The translations under genes were made by a program, and so were the position numbers. Below are positions 33,538 through 41,682 of a DNA stretch of 64,000 bases, one piece after another. The stretch comes from Spirochaetaceae bacterium. GTDB lineage: Bacteria > Spirochaetota > Spirochaetia > DSM-27196 > PXBQ01. The first letter of the stretch is position 1. The number at the start of each line of letters is the position of its first letter. The notes beneath the pieces were generated by a model, which was not told the DNA's origin, did no database searches, and saw only the letters and a list, made by a program, of their open reading frames with translations. The stretch covers positions 1 through 64,000 of the forward strand of contig REEC01000149.1 of NCBI GenBank assembly GCA_007695285.1. The letters run 5' to 3'.

Positions 33538-33588
33538 CACCACGACTGCTGATGCACGGCTGAGAGGATCCTTTCGAGCGAACACCCG

Positions 33589-33617
33589 TGGATACAGCCG
33601 ACGATACATGGTATAAA
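33589..33617 (+). promoter_or_regulatory. Promoter of thrH
   Basis: TGGATA (33589-33594), 17-base spacer, TATAAA (33612-33617). The GTG start codon is at 33624, six bases after the -10 box, so transcription should begin at the start codon. Confidence 0.55.
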
Positions 33618-33623
33618 TGCCGC

Positions 33624-34235
33624 GTGAAACTCGTATGCTTAGACCTCGAAGGCGTTCTTGTACCCGAGATATGGATAAGCGTCGCCGAAAAGACCGGTAT
33701 CGATGGCCTCCGTCTCACGACACGCGATGTCCCCGACTACGACGAGCTCATGCGGCGCCGTATCGAGATACTCGCCCGGCATCAAATCAGCCTCGAAGAT
33801 ATCCGGTCCGTAATCGCGACGCTCAGCCCGCTGCCGGGAGCATCGCGATTTCTTGATACTCTCCGGGCGAGTCGGCAGGTCGTGATTCTCTCCGATACGT
33901 TCGTACAGTTCGCCGATAGCCTCATGGACCAGCTCGGGCACCCGACGCTGTTTTGTAACGAGTTGGTCGTCGACTCATCGGGCATGATCCGGCGACACAA
34001 GCTTCGGCAAGAGGACGGCAAGAAACGCGCGGTGGATGCATTTCGTTCGATGGGGCTCGAGGTCACCGCGGTCGGTGACTCGTACAACGACCTCTCGATG
34101 ATCATGGCAGCCGACCACGGTGCGTTATTCCGCGCACCGGACCGCATCGCGACCGAGTTTCCTGACCTTCCGCGCTTCGCGGAGTACGACGAGTTACTTG
34201 CTTTTCTGCTCAACCACGCGAAGTCGCGGGCGTGA
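33624..34235 (+). CDS. thrH: ThrH-type phosphoserine phosphatase / homoserine phosphotransferase
   Basis: 203 residues of the HAD superfamily. DLEGVLVPEIWISVAEKTG (with the aspartate nucleophile replaced within DLEGVLVPE as in Pseudomonas ThrH), TTRDVPDYDELM, ILSDTFVQF, LRQEDGKKRAVDAF and GDSYNDLSM match ThrH from end to end. ThrH dephosphorylates phosphoserine and can phosphorylate homoserine. The start is set at GTG 33624 because this aligns with the known N-terminus; there is no ribosome-binding site and the promoter lies immediately upstream, so this is probably a leaderless message. Monocistronic. Confidence 0.92.
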   Translation: MKLVCLDLEGVLVPEIWISVAEKTGIDGLRLTTRDVPDYDELMRRRIEILARHQISLEDIRSVIATLSPLPGASRFLDTLRASRQVVILSDTFVQFADSLMDQLGHPTLFCNELVVDSSGMIRRHKLRQEDGKKRAVDAFRSMGLEVTAVGDSYNDLSMIMAADHGALFRAPDRIATEFPDLPRFAEYDELLAFLLNHAKSRA

Positions 34236-34239
34236 CGGA

Positions 34240-34257
34240 CACAGCAGTTCTGCTGTG
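34240..34257. repeat. Short perfect inverted repeat after thrH
   Basis: CACAGCAG-TT-CTGCTGTG, 8-base arms with a 2-base centre. There is no T-tract, so an operator or RNA hairpin is as likely as a terminator. Confidence 0.5.
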
Positions 34258-34375
34258 ACGGGTAAGCTCGACTTTCCCCGGCCGAGCCGAGGCATTATAT
34301 TCTTGTTATGGGTTGCCTTTCGAAAGTGAGTTACGCGCCGCCGGCGCAGAAACGACAGATCGTCACCGAGGATCC

Positions 34376-34801
34376 ATGAGAAACGTGCGTGTTCTTCTCG
34401 TCGAGGACAACAGAATCAACCAAATCGTCGCACAACACATCCTGAAACGCGACGGTGTGACTGTCGTCACGAAGGACAACGGTCGCGAGGCGATCGAAGA
34501 GCTGACGATGAATCGTTACGACCTCGTACTCATGGACGTTCAAATGCCGCAGTTGGACGGAATCGAAGCTTCGCGTATCATCCGCGACGAGACATCGTCC
34601 GTTCTCGATCACGCAGTCCCGATCGTCGCGATGACCGCGTACACGGGGCAGGAGGATCGGGCGCGGTTTCGTGATGCAGGAATGACGCGTTACGTTGCGA
34701 AACCTCTCGACGCCGAGGAACTCCAGAAGCTCATCGATGACGTATCACACGGATTGACGACGGAAAATACCACCCAAAATAGACCGGGTGATGGCGTATA
34801 A
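34376..34801 (+). CDS. Stand-alone response regulator receiver
   Basis: 141 residues. VLLVEDNRINQ at the N-terminus, phospho-acceptor D54 (LMDVQMPQLDG), MTAYTG and VAKPLDAEEL with the conserved lysine. It resembles receivers found at the C-terminus of hybrid kinases. GAGG lies 6 bases before ATG 34376. The last 57 bases overlap the 3' end of the convergent cNMP-binding gene. No kinase is adjacent; output must be through contacts with another protein. Confidence 0.85.
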   Translation: MRNVRVLLVEDNRINQIVAQHILKRDGVTVVTKDNGREAIEELTMNRYDLVLMDVQMPQLDGIEASRIIRDETSSVLDHAVPIVAMTAYTGQEDRARFRDAGMTRYVAKPLDAEELQKLIDDVSHGLTTENTTQNRPGDGV

Positions 34802-36793
34802 GGGCGGAACCCCCTCTATCGCCGACAAGGGTGAGGAAAGCGCCGCGCCGTGTTCGAGCGGCAAATCGGACACGTAATAGTAAAAACGGAGAGCAACGTC
34901 ATCGGCGATCACACCGAGTTGCGACGATTCGAGCACCTGCCGATAGTAGTAAGACCCTTCCATCTCGAGGCCGACGCATCCCCAGAGTTTTCGGTAGAAC
35001 CGCAGCATAAGGCGGTTCTGAAGCAGGGTTCCATCGACCGTGAGCATCGGTCCGACGTGGACGCGTCGCCCCCCGAGGCCAAGAAGTCCGGCGTCGTCGG
35101 CCATGTCGCGGGGCATGGGCTGGAAGAAGTCGGTACTCTGCTCGACGAAAGCCGTCGGAACGAGGATGTCACCGCGGCTTCCGACGAGCGCGCCGGCTTT
35201 GCCGAGGAAGTTGATGCTCCCGAGGTTTCGCCCGAACAGCATCAGAAGGTTTCGCATAATGTGCTGCGCCTGCTCGCCGAACGCGTAGTCGATGTTCACG
35301 ATCAGGAACCGCTTGCCGTCGTTCGGCGGTCGAATCGCGGGATCGAGCCCACTGTGCGACAAGCGAGCACTGTCGATCAGCTGCACCTGGATTCCTGTCG
35401 ACGCCGTCTCTTTCATCCAGTACACACCGCGCGCCACGCCGGCGTCGTCCGGCATCGGCCCCCGCTCCGGAGACGCCGCGCAGTACTCCCGTGCCAACGC
35501 GTAAATCAGGTCCGACGGATCCACCCAGTCTTCATCGAGGTACGGGTGCGAGATCGAGCGCGCCCACGACACAATACTGTCGTGCTGCTCGCGAAACCAC
35601 GGGTTGATGCAGTTTGTAACCGAATGTGTGTTGCTACTGACGATGTGCACCGTGAAGTCGTCGCCAAGCGCCGACGGGTAACAGCCGATGAAGTCGCGCG
35701 TAGCGTCTGCGACCTGAGAGGTCCATCGTTCGGACCGTCGGCTGTTATAGTTGTGACGCGAACGCCGTACGTCTACTCCGAACGTCTCACGGTGGCGCAC
35801 AATGTCGCGAAGCCGTCCAACCGTGTCAGTGGGCCAAATAGCCCGCAGCGACTGAGCCTCCTCGGCGGCAAACGGAAGCGCGTCCAGGCTCGTCGCGGAA
35901 TCGAGCGCACTCATCACGACCGGAGGCGACAGTTTCCGGCGAATCTTCTCCGCCTCGACCGCGTACAGACAGATGCACGTTACGAGATCGACTAGATCCG
36001 ACCGGCCGTTCCGGAGAAGAACCAGGTCTTTTCCGGGCAGCATCTCCCAGATGTCACGACGGCGAGCGTCGGTTGGGACGGTAGGGAAAAAATCATCCGG
36101 CCGACCGCCGTACGCGGGAGGAACTTCGTCGGTGACGAGAAATGCAAACGTCCGTGTGATGTTTGCGGGCAAGCGCCTGACCGCGTACATCAGGCCGTCG
36201 AGATCGAGTTTGCCGCCTGTGGCCGCGTGAGCGTGCAAGGCGGGTTCGAGCTTCTTGTACAGCGGGAGAAGGTCACCGATTCCGATGTATCCGGTGTTCA
36301 CTCCGCGTTGAAGCTCGACTTTGAACGTATCGAACGCCGAGAAGATCGCCTGCCGGTCGCGCAGCAATGTTCCGAGCGACTGAGCGAACGCACGCGACTG
36401 CTCGATGAGGCCCAGAAACGTTCGACCATCGAGAGAGTAACAAACCGTTTCACCGATCGCGCGGACCTCGAAGACACGAGTTGACTCAAAAATCGACTCC
36501 CACTCGCCGAAATAATGCCCGGCCTCGATATGCGTAACGTAGCGCGACTCGTTTATTGGGTCGAGAATCTCGACGTCGCCGCTCTCAATCAGGTACACGC
36601 GCGTATCCTGCGCGCCCTGCCGTACAATACGCGCGCCGGGACTGTATTTCTTTCTCCGCATCGACAAACTCAAGGCACGCTTGCGGTCGGCGGGCAGGAA
36701 CCGAAACGGGATTACTCGCTCCAGCAACTCGACAACATCAGTCGTCTCGGTGCTTTCGCCTGCATCGCCGCCGATATCCGTTGTACGCCTCAT
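34745..36793 (-). CDS. cNMP-binding protein with C-terminal nucleoside phosphorylase/nucleosidase-like domain
   Basis: 682 residues. The N-terminus (about 25-150) is a CRP-type cyclic-nucleotide-binding domain (YSPGARIVRQGAQDTRVYLIESGDVEIL, HYFGEWESI), but no DNA-binding helix follows. A central region (150-450) is unrecognised, with a TNCINPWFREQHDSIVSW segment. Residues about 490-640 have signs of the phosphorylase/nucleosidase fold: KRFLIVNIDYAFGEQ, INFLGKAGALVGSRGDILVP, CVGLEMEGSYYYR and YYYVSDLP, the EMEG and VSD being typical of MTA/SAH nucleosidases. I infer a cNMP-controlled nucleoside-binding or -cleaving protein. ATGA overlap with the upstream gene; tail-to-tail 57-base overlap with the receiver gene. 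Confidence 0.75.
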   Translation of the reverse strand: MRRTTDIGGDAGESTETTDVVELLERVIPFRFLPADRKRALSLSMRRKKYSPGARIVRQGAQDTRVYLIESGDVEILDPINESRYVTHIEAGHYFGEWESIFESTRVFEVRAIGETVCYSLDGRTFLGLIEQSRAFAQSLGTLLRDRQAIFSAFDTFKVELQRGVNTGYIGIGDLLPLYKKLEPALHAHAATGGKLDLDGLMYAVRRLPANITRTFAFLVTDEVPPAYGGRPDDFFPTVPTDARRRDIWEMLPGKDLVLLRNGRSDLVDLVTCICLYAVEAEKIRRKLSPPVVMSALDSATSLDALPFAAEEAQSLRAIWPTDTVGRLRDIVRHRETFGVDVRRSRHNYNSRRSERWTSQVADATRDFIGCYPSALGDDFTVHIVSSNTHSVTNCINPWFREQHDSIVSWARSISHPYLDEDWVDPSDLIYALAREYCAASPERGPMPDDAGVARGVYWMKETASTGIQVQLIDSARLSHSGLDPAIRPPNDGKRFLIVNIDYAFGEQAQHIMRNLLMLFGRNLGSINFLGKAGALVGSRGDILVPTAFVEQSTDFFQPMPRDMADDAGLLGLGGRRVHVGPMLTVDGTLLQNRLMLRFYRKLWGCVGLEMEGSYYYRQVLESSQLGVIADDVALRFYYYVSDLPLEHGAALSSPLSAIEGVPPLYAITRSILGGIFRRQSV

Positions 36794-37734
36794 CGACGCA
36801 CCAGTACTTGCGAAGTGATGCAGAGATACTTCCTCAACGCCTCGACGTAGCTGTCGTGTTTCGTGTACACAAAGATATTCTCTTCGATCGTGGTGCCCGA
36901 CTGCTCGCGGAATCGACAGATCGGATTGCGAATCACGCCGAGGATCTCGTCAAACGGTATCTTCCGATCGGCCAGGAACCGACAGAACGTCAGGTCGGCG
37001 AGCGCGGTTTTCGCGTCGGCCGAGAACAAGTACCCGATTCCGTCGAGAATCTGCTCGAACGGCCCTTTTGAGTAGTGAAATACACGGCTGACCGGCAGAT
37101 CACCCTCGAGCAGCCCCGCGGCCACGAGAGACTCGTGCATTCGGGTCACTATTTCAGAAAACGCATCGTACGTGAGAGCCGTACGGAAAATCATCACGGC
37201 GAAATCGGTACCACGATTGTTCTTGTGCAGCAGTGCCGGCATATCGTAATTCACGACGTACACGTCGCCTGTGCGCTTGATGTTCTGACCGTTTACGACC
37301 AGGACGTCGCCGGCCGGCACCCAGAGCCGGAACAGCTCTTCGGGCGTCGTCTCGAGTTCGCGCAGCGCTTCAAACGCGCCAACTATCCGGGCCGAATCGA
37401 ATGGAACGCCAAAGAAACGAGAAAACGTGTCCCTCATGTGCGGCGTGAAATACTGCTTCCCGTACACGGCGTACGAGAACTTCACCGCGTAATGTTCCTC
37501 TACCGTATGTTCGGCAACGATGTAGTCGCCAGGGACGTTCGCGAGGTACACCAGACGTATCGTCGTCCGGTACTCAGGACATCGTTCTATGACCCGGAGA
37601 AGCGTACTCTCGACGAGCACGCCGTTCGACTCCGGACGAAGGTACACAAAGATGTCCTGCTCGTCGGACGAGGTTGCCGGCCCCGGGTACGGCACCAGCA
37701 CTTTGGGCTTTCGAACCGCGTCACCGTCGGCCAT
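36790..37734 (-). CDS. Conserved protein of unknown function, partner of the cNMP-binding protein
   Basis: 314 residues, acidic/aromatic and soluble, with no signal peptide or membrane helix. Visible features: VLVPYPGPATSSDEQDIFVYLRPESNGVLVESTLLR near the N-terminus, VVNGQNIKRTGDVYVVNYDMPALLHKNN in the middle and IRNPICRFREQSGTTIEENIFVYTKHDSYVEALR near the C-terminus. I recognise no family. Its stop overlaps the start of the cNMP-binding gene (ATGA), so the two are co-translated and likely act together. It is the first gene of the pair, 34 bases after pheT's 3' end on the same strand. Confidence 0.65.
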   Translation of the reverse strand: MADGDAVRKPKVLVPYPGPATSSDEQDIFVYLRPESNGVLVESTLLRVIERCPEYRTTIRLVYLANVPGDYIVAEHTVEEHYAVKFSYAVYGKQYFTPHMRDTFSRFFGVPFDSARIVGAFEALRELETTPEELFRLWVPAGDVLVVNGQNIKRTGDVYVVNYDMPALLHKNNRGTDFAVMIFRTALTYDAFSEIVTRMHESLVAAGLLEGDLPVSRVFHYSKGPFEQILDGIGYLFSADAKTALADLTFCRFLADRKIPFDEILGVIRNPICRFREQSGTTIEENIFVYTKHDSYVEALRKYLCITSQVLVRR

Positions 37735-37768
37735 CTTTCCCTGTGCCCGGTATCATGTTCTACCCCAC

Positions 37769-39490
37769 TCACCGAATCGAGAGCATCGCGTTCAGCTCGA
37801 TTTCACACCCGGTACACGGCACCTGAATTCCCCAGTTCTCGAGCACGCGTGGGTGAATCTCGCCGAAACACCCGACACGGGTGCCGTTTACGACGATAGC
37901 CGCTGCTCGCCCGGGGATAAATCGCGAATCGGTCAGTTCTTGCGGTGCAAAATCGAAGCCGAGAAAGAACAAAATCGCGGTTACATGCGCGCTTACGGAG
38001 TTGAAACCGACGTCGGCATCGGCCGAAAGGAATCCCAGTTGGTCGAGCGTCCGCTGCCCGTAAGCATCACCGGAATCGCGCGCGACGGTCTTGCCGAGCT
38101 CAAAGATATGGTGCGGATACTGCGCGTGCGCCGAGACGCTCTCGGCGGCGAGAAGCGACGGGAGAATCGACGGTCGCACCGATTCAAAATTCTCGGACAT
38201 CGGGTTCGCGATCCGGATCATGCTCGAGAGCACGCGATCGTGTTCATCTTCAGGGTACATCCGGACCACAAAGTCGCGAACCGATCCGAGGTAGTTGAAT
38301 ATCATCTCCTGGAACCCGAGCCCGACCATCAAGCTTTTGACCCGGCGCGAAAAGATCTCGACCTCGGTCAACCGTCCAACGGTCGCGTCACTCGGCATCG
38401 CCGGAGCGAACGAGTCGAGGCCAAACCCGATCGCGATATCCTCGACGACGTCGACGGCGTGAAGAAAGTCGTTGCGATAGGCCGGAGGCCTCACAACGAT
38501 CGCTCCGGCTTCATCGCGCGCGGAGACTCCCATCCGGCCGAGCGCTTTTTTCGCGTCTTCGACCGATACGTCCTGGCCGAGGAGTCGCGAAACGAACGCC
38601 AGATCGCACCGGCAATCGTCTTGAAACCGGAAAGGCGTCGTGATCGTGCGGCCGAACGCCGTGTCGTACGGGTACTCGACGAGAACCGGCTCGATCGTGT
38701 ACCCCGCATCGGCCATGTCGCACGCGACGATCGAACACGCGACGAGGAGCGACGGCAGATCGGTGCCCGTGAGCTCGACAAAGAGTCGCGCGTCGCCTGC
38801 TTCGACCGCGCCGATCCGCGCGGAGTTGATGATCGGAGGAAAACTCAGGACATCGCCGGTTGCGTCGACGAGGAACGGATACCGAGAGAGGCCCTCGAGA
38901 ACCGACCCAAACTCCTTGCCTTTGGGGTGAAGGTCAAGGATGCGCGCGGGCGTCATCGATTCGCTCATCCCCAACGGCACAAACGGGTGTTCGTCTGGAC
39001 CGACCGCAAGGTACGACACTGGAAATTTCATCAGGTCGCTTCGATACACGCCCATCGCGATCGATTTTCGTTTACGGCCGTAGTTCCAGCACAGTTTCTC
39101 CTGAGTCTGGATCACGTCGTCGAGAACGGCTTCTTCGATCGGTTTGCCGGCGGCGACGAATCCCGCGACGTACGGTCGGATCTCACGCAATGCGGGATCG
39201 ACCGTCACGATACGATCGCCGTGATCGCGCGCGGACTCGCGCGTCGAGAAAAAGTCGTACTCGCGATTGGTCCCCGCTACGTACGACCCTAACTGGCGTG
39301 CAAGACCGGCGGTCGACCAGAGGTCGGGCCGATTTGTGTCGTTCAGCTCGATCTTGAGAACCCCGTCCGGACCGGCGGGCTCGTCGATCTCGGCCTTTGC
39401 GCACTGGAGAATCTCTCCGAGCTCGTCGTCGCCGTATGTGCGACCGGTGAAGCGAAACAGCATTTCAGCGTTGACGTCAATCTTCGGCAT
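37769..39490 (-). CDS. pheT: Phenylalanine--tRNA ligase beta subunit, archaeal/eukaryotic type
   Basis: 573 residues, far shorter than the usual bacterial PheT (about 800) because it lacks the N-terminal EMAP-type tRNA-binding domain and the C-terminal anticodon-binding fold. The B3/4 editing region (LYPFLVDATGDVLSFPPIINSA-like: YPFLVDATGDVLSFPPIIN) and B5 domain (DIAIGFGLDSFAPAMP; NPMSENFESVRPSILPSLLAAE) are of the archaeal type. The start is ATG 39490, five bases after the pheS stop. Together with pheS it charges tRNA-Phe; this form is a known spirochaete feature. Confidence 0.92.
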   Translation of the reverse strand: MPKIDVNAEMLFRFTGRTYGDDELGEILQCAKAEIDEPAGPDGVLKIELNDTNRPDLWSTAGLARQLGSYVAGTNREYDFFSTRESARDHGDRIVTVDPALREIRPYVAGFVAAGKPIEEAVLDDVIQTQEKLCWNYGRKRKSIAMGVYRSDLMKFPVSYLAVGPDEHPFVPLGMSESMTPARILDLHPKGKEFGSVLEGLSRYPFLVDATGDVLSFPPIINSARIGAVEAGDARLFVELTGTDLPSLLVACSIVACDMADAGYTIEPVLVEYPYDTAFGRTITTPFRFQDDCRCDLAFVSRLLGQDVSVEDAKKALGRMGVSARDEAGAIVVRPPAYRNDFLHAVDVVEDIAIGFGLDSFAPAMPSDATVGRLTEVEIFSRRVKSLMVGLGFQEMIFNYLGSVRDFVVRMYPEDEHDRVLSSMIRIANPMSENFESVRPSILPSLLAAESVSAHAQYPHHIFELGKTVARDSGDAYGQRTLDQLGFLSADADVGFNSVSAHVTAILFFLGFDFAPQELTDSRFIPGRAAAIVVNGTRVGCFGEIHPRVLENWGIQVPCTGCEIELNAMLSIR

Positions 39491-39495
39491 TCGAC

Positions 39496-41040
39496 CTAAC
39501 TCCTCCGACGCATTCTGACGTTCTCGATGTTTGACGAGAACAACTCGCGGATATCGCGGATTCCCAGGTGCATCATCGCCATACGGTCGATCCCGAGCCC
39601 CCACGCGATCACAGGCACAGTGACACCCATCGGCTCGGATACTTCCGGTCGAAAAATCCCCGCTCCTCCGAGCTCGAACCACCCGAGGACCGGGTGTTTG
39701 ATATGAACCTCGATCGACGGCTCGGTGAACGGGAAGTAACCCGGAACGTACCTCACATCTGTCGCACCGGCGACCTCTTCGGCGAACATTTTTAACAGGC
39801 CGAGTAGCGTCCGGAGATTGACCGACTCGCCGAGAACGATACCTTCGGTCTGGTAGAAATCGGAGAGATGCGTCGCGTCGACTTGATCGTATCGGAAACA
39901 CCGCAACACACCGAAGTACTTACCCGGAACCGACGCGCGGTGAAGCGTCTTCGCCGACATGACCGTACCTTGACTCCTCAGGATCAAACGTCGCGTGAAG
40001 TCGCGGTCAAAACTGTAACCCCATCCGCGGCTTCCGGTTTCCCATCCGTCTTCGTGCGCCGAGGCGACGCGGCTCAGATACGGCTCTTCGATCCCGGTCG
40101 CGTGCGACGGCTCGTCGACGTAGTACACGTCGTGAATGTCGCGCGCCGAGTGAAACTGCGGCATGAAGAGCGCGTCCGAGTTCCAGAACTCGGTCTCGAC
40201 GATCGGTCCGTCAAACTCCTCGAACCCCATCGAGGTCAGTTTGTCTTTCACGTGGTCGATGTACTCGCAGTACGGGTTCCGGCGGCCGATCGGGATCCGC
40301 GCGGGCGGCACGTTGATGTTGTACGGCCGAAACGAAACCGTCTTCCACGCGCCGTCGCGCAGAAGATCCGGCGTGAGAGCCCCAACTTCTTCGCCCGTCA
40401 GGCCCGTCTCGGCGATCCGCCGCGCGGTCGCGGCGCCGCGTGTCGAGAGCCGGTACGTGACAATCTCTTTCTCGACGACACGAAACGCGGCCGTGCCGGC
40501 ACCACGTTTCCGGCTGATCCCGGCGATCGCCGCACGTTCGGTTTCGTTCAGAGCCGCCTCTGCGATCGGACCGTCGACGGCGGTCCGGAGGAGCTTCTCG
40601 ACCGCTTTGAGTCGTGGGCTTCTCTTCGTTTCGGCCACCGCGACGCGCTTCTCGCTGTCCATCGTAAGGACGCCCTCTTTCGCCAGCAAACCGTACGCCG
40701 AACCGACATCGCGCTGCTCGAGCCCGAGTTCACTCGCGATATCCGGCATTCTGCGCGGCCCGGCTGCGCCGAGAAATCCGATGATCCGGCTCTCGGGTGA
40801 GCCTTTCTCGACGTACTCACGACCGAGCTCGGTCAGTTCGTACGCGATCGTCGTCTCACGGCCGACCTCGTCGATCAGGCCTTTCCCCGCGAGCCAGCTG
40901 ACCGCCTGGTTCGCCTGGCCCGCCTTGAGCTTCAACTCGGCCTCGACGACGGCCGTGTCGAACACGCGGCCGTCGGTGAACTCGCGGAGAACCTTGATTT
41001 CCAGTGGATGTAGGCTTTTGATGTCTGCGTCGCTCGGCAT
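39496..41040 (-). CDS. pheS: Phenylalanine--tRNA ligase alpha subunit, archaeal/eukaryotic type
   Basis: 514 residues, longer than bacterial PheS (about 330), with an N-terminal series of winged-helix repeats (about 10-200) as in archaeal/eukaryotic enzymes. Class II motifs follow: motif 1 KDKLTSMGFEEFDGPIVETEFWNSDALFMPQFHSARD, motif 2 FRYDQVDATHLSDFYQTEG and motif 3 GLGIDRMAMMHLGIRDIRELF. Ribosome site AGGGG 9 bases before ATG. Transcribed with pheT from a promoter at 41070-41097. Confidence 0.93.
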   Translation of the reverse strand: MPSDADIKSLHPLEIKVLREFTDGRVFDTAVVEAELKLKAGQANQAVSWLAGKGLIDEVGRETTIAYELTELGREYVEKGSPESRIIGFLGAAGPRRMPDIASELGLEQRDVGSAYGLLAKEGVLTMDSEKRVAVAETKRSPRLKAVEKLLRTAVDGPIAEAALNETERAAIAGISRKRGAGTAAFRVVEKEIVTYRLSTRGAATARRIAETGLTGEEVGALTPDLLRDGAWKTVSFRPYNINVPPARIPIGRRNPYCEYIDHVKDKLTSMGFEEFDGPIVETEFWNSDALFMPQFHSARDIHDVYYVDEPSHATGIEEPYLSRVASAHEDGWETGSRGWGYSFDRDFTRRLILRSQGTVMSAKTLHRASVPGKYFGVLRCFRYDQVDATHLSDFYQTEGIVLGESVNLRTLLGLLKMFAEEVAGATDVRYVPGYFPFTEPSIEVHIKHPVLGWFELGGAGIFRPEVSEPMGVTVPVIAWGLGIDRMAMMHLGIRDIRELFSSNIENVRMRRRS

Positions 41041-41069
41041 GATCTGGACCCCTGAGAAAAAGTGGGTTC

Positions 41070-41097
41070 ATTGTAACGGTTCGCGGGAAAAAATCAA
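41070..41097 (-). promoter_or_regulatory. Promoter of pheST
   Basis: On the minus strand TTGATT (41092-41097), 16-base spacer, TACAAT (41070-41075). I see no T-box or leader-peptide structure in the short leader. Confidence 0.5.
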
Positions 41098-41173
41098 CAA
41101 CACGAGTCGCCGCGCGGTTCGCCGGCCACTCACGCGCGAGCGCACTGCGCAACGGCGTCCGCGAATCACAATC

Positions 41174-41200
41174 GGGTCAAAATTGGGTCAAAATTGGGTC
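41174..41200. repeat. 11-base tandem repeat upstream of the tRNA promoter
   Basis: Two and a half copies of GGGTCAAAATT, abutting the -35 box of the tRNA-Ala promoter. The period equals one helical turn, which would suit repeated protein or UP-element-like contacts. Confidence 0.6.
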
Positions 41201-41229
41201 TTGCAGCACCCAAGAAAAAATAGTATACA
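41201..41229 (+). promoter_or_regulatory. Promoter of the tRNA-Ala gene
   Basis: TTGCAG (41201-41206), 17-base spacer, TATACA (41224-41229), about 21 bases before the mature tRNA 5' end. Confidence 0.65.
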
Positions 41230-41250
41230 GTAGGTGTTTGGCACAGATTC

Positions 41251-41324
41251 GGGGGATTAGCTCAGTTGGCTAGAGCGGTTGGTTCGCAATCAACAGGTCG
41301 TGGGTTCGACTCCCATATCCTCCA
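41251..41324 (+). tRNA. tRNA-Ala, anticodon CGC
   Basis: A complete 74-base cloverleaf: acceptor stem GGGGGAT / ATCCTCC, D-arm GCTC-GAGC, anticodon stem GTTGG / TCAAC with loop TTCGCAA (anticodon CGC), T-arm with TTCGACT loop and discriminator A. The third acceptor pair is G3-U70, the alanine identity element, which confirms alanine. CCA is not encoded; a run of T follows directly and may end transcription. It reads GCG codons, which are abundant in these GC-rich genes. Confidence 0.95.
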
Positions 41325-41343
41325 TTTTTTCTTCCTTATCATC

Positions 41344-41652
41344 GTGGCGGTTATGGTCGTCGCGTGTCGTACAGTTCCCGAAGAGGTCCAAGAATCCGTG
41401 GTTGAACTCGACCCGGGGTTTATCCATCGCCAACCGCCACAGCTTCCCGAGTACGAGCTTCCGATCCCGTTTGTGCGCGCGGTCGATTTCAGGCGGCTTC
41501 GCATCGGAATGACGACTGCCGAAGTTCGTGCGGTCTTCCCTGACCCACGAGAGATTAACGTCTCACCGCGTGGTGTCACCATTTGGGAGTACGGTTTTGC
41601 ACAACTTCAGTTTCGCGACGACAAACTCGCCGACTGGTTTGACTATCGGTAG
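41344..41652 (+). CDS. Small BamE/SmpA-like lipoprotein, start uncertain
   Basis: From GTG 41344 about 102 residues. A hydrophobic stretch ends in a lipobox-like VVAC, and the C-terminal half reads LRIGMTTAEVRAVFPDPREINVSPRGVTIWEYG, the pattern of SmpA/OmlA/BamE domains (GMT..EV...G.P). The reading frame stays open upstream through FFFLIIV, which would give a better signal peptide, but that part coincides with the T-run and 3' end of the tRNA gene and offers no ATG, GTG or TTG. No ribosome site is seen. Either the start is GTG 41344 or the gene was truncated next to the tRNA. Confidence 0.55.
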   Translation: MAVMVVACRTVPEEVQESVVELDPGFIHRQPPQLPEYELPIPFVRAVDFRRLRIGMTTAEVRAVFPDPREINVSPRGVTIWEYGFAQLQFRDDKLADWFDYR

Positions 41653-41682
41653 GCATAAAAACGATAGTCACTGAAACATTAA

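Noticed and set aside
41041-41100. T-box or leader peptide for pheST
   Set aside because: The leader from the predicted promoter is about 20-30 bases, too short for either, with no phenylalanine codon run.
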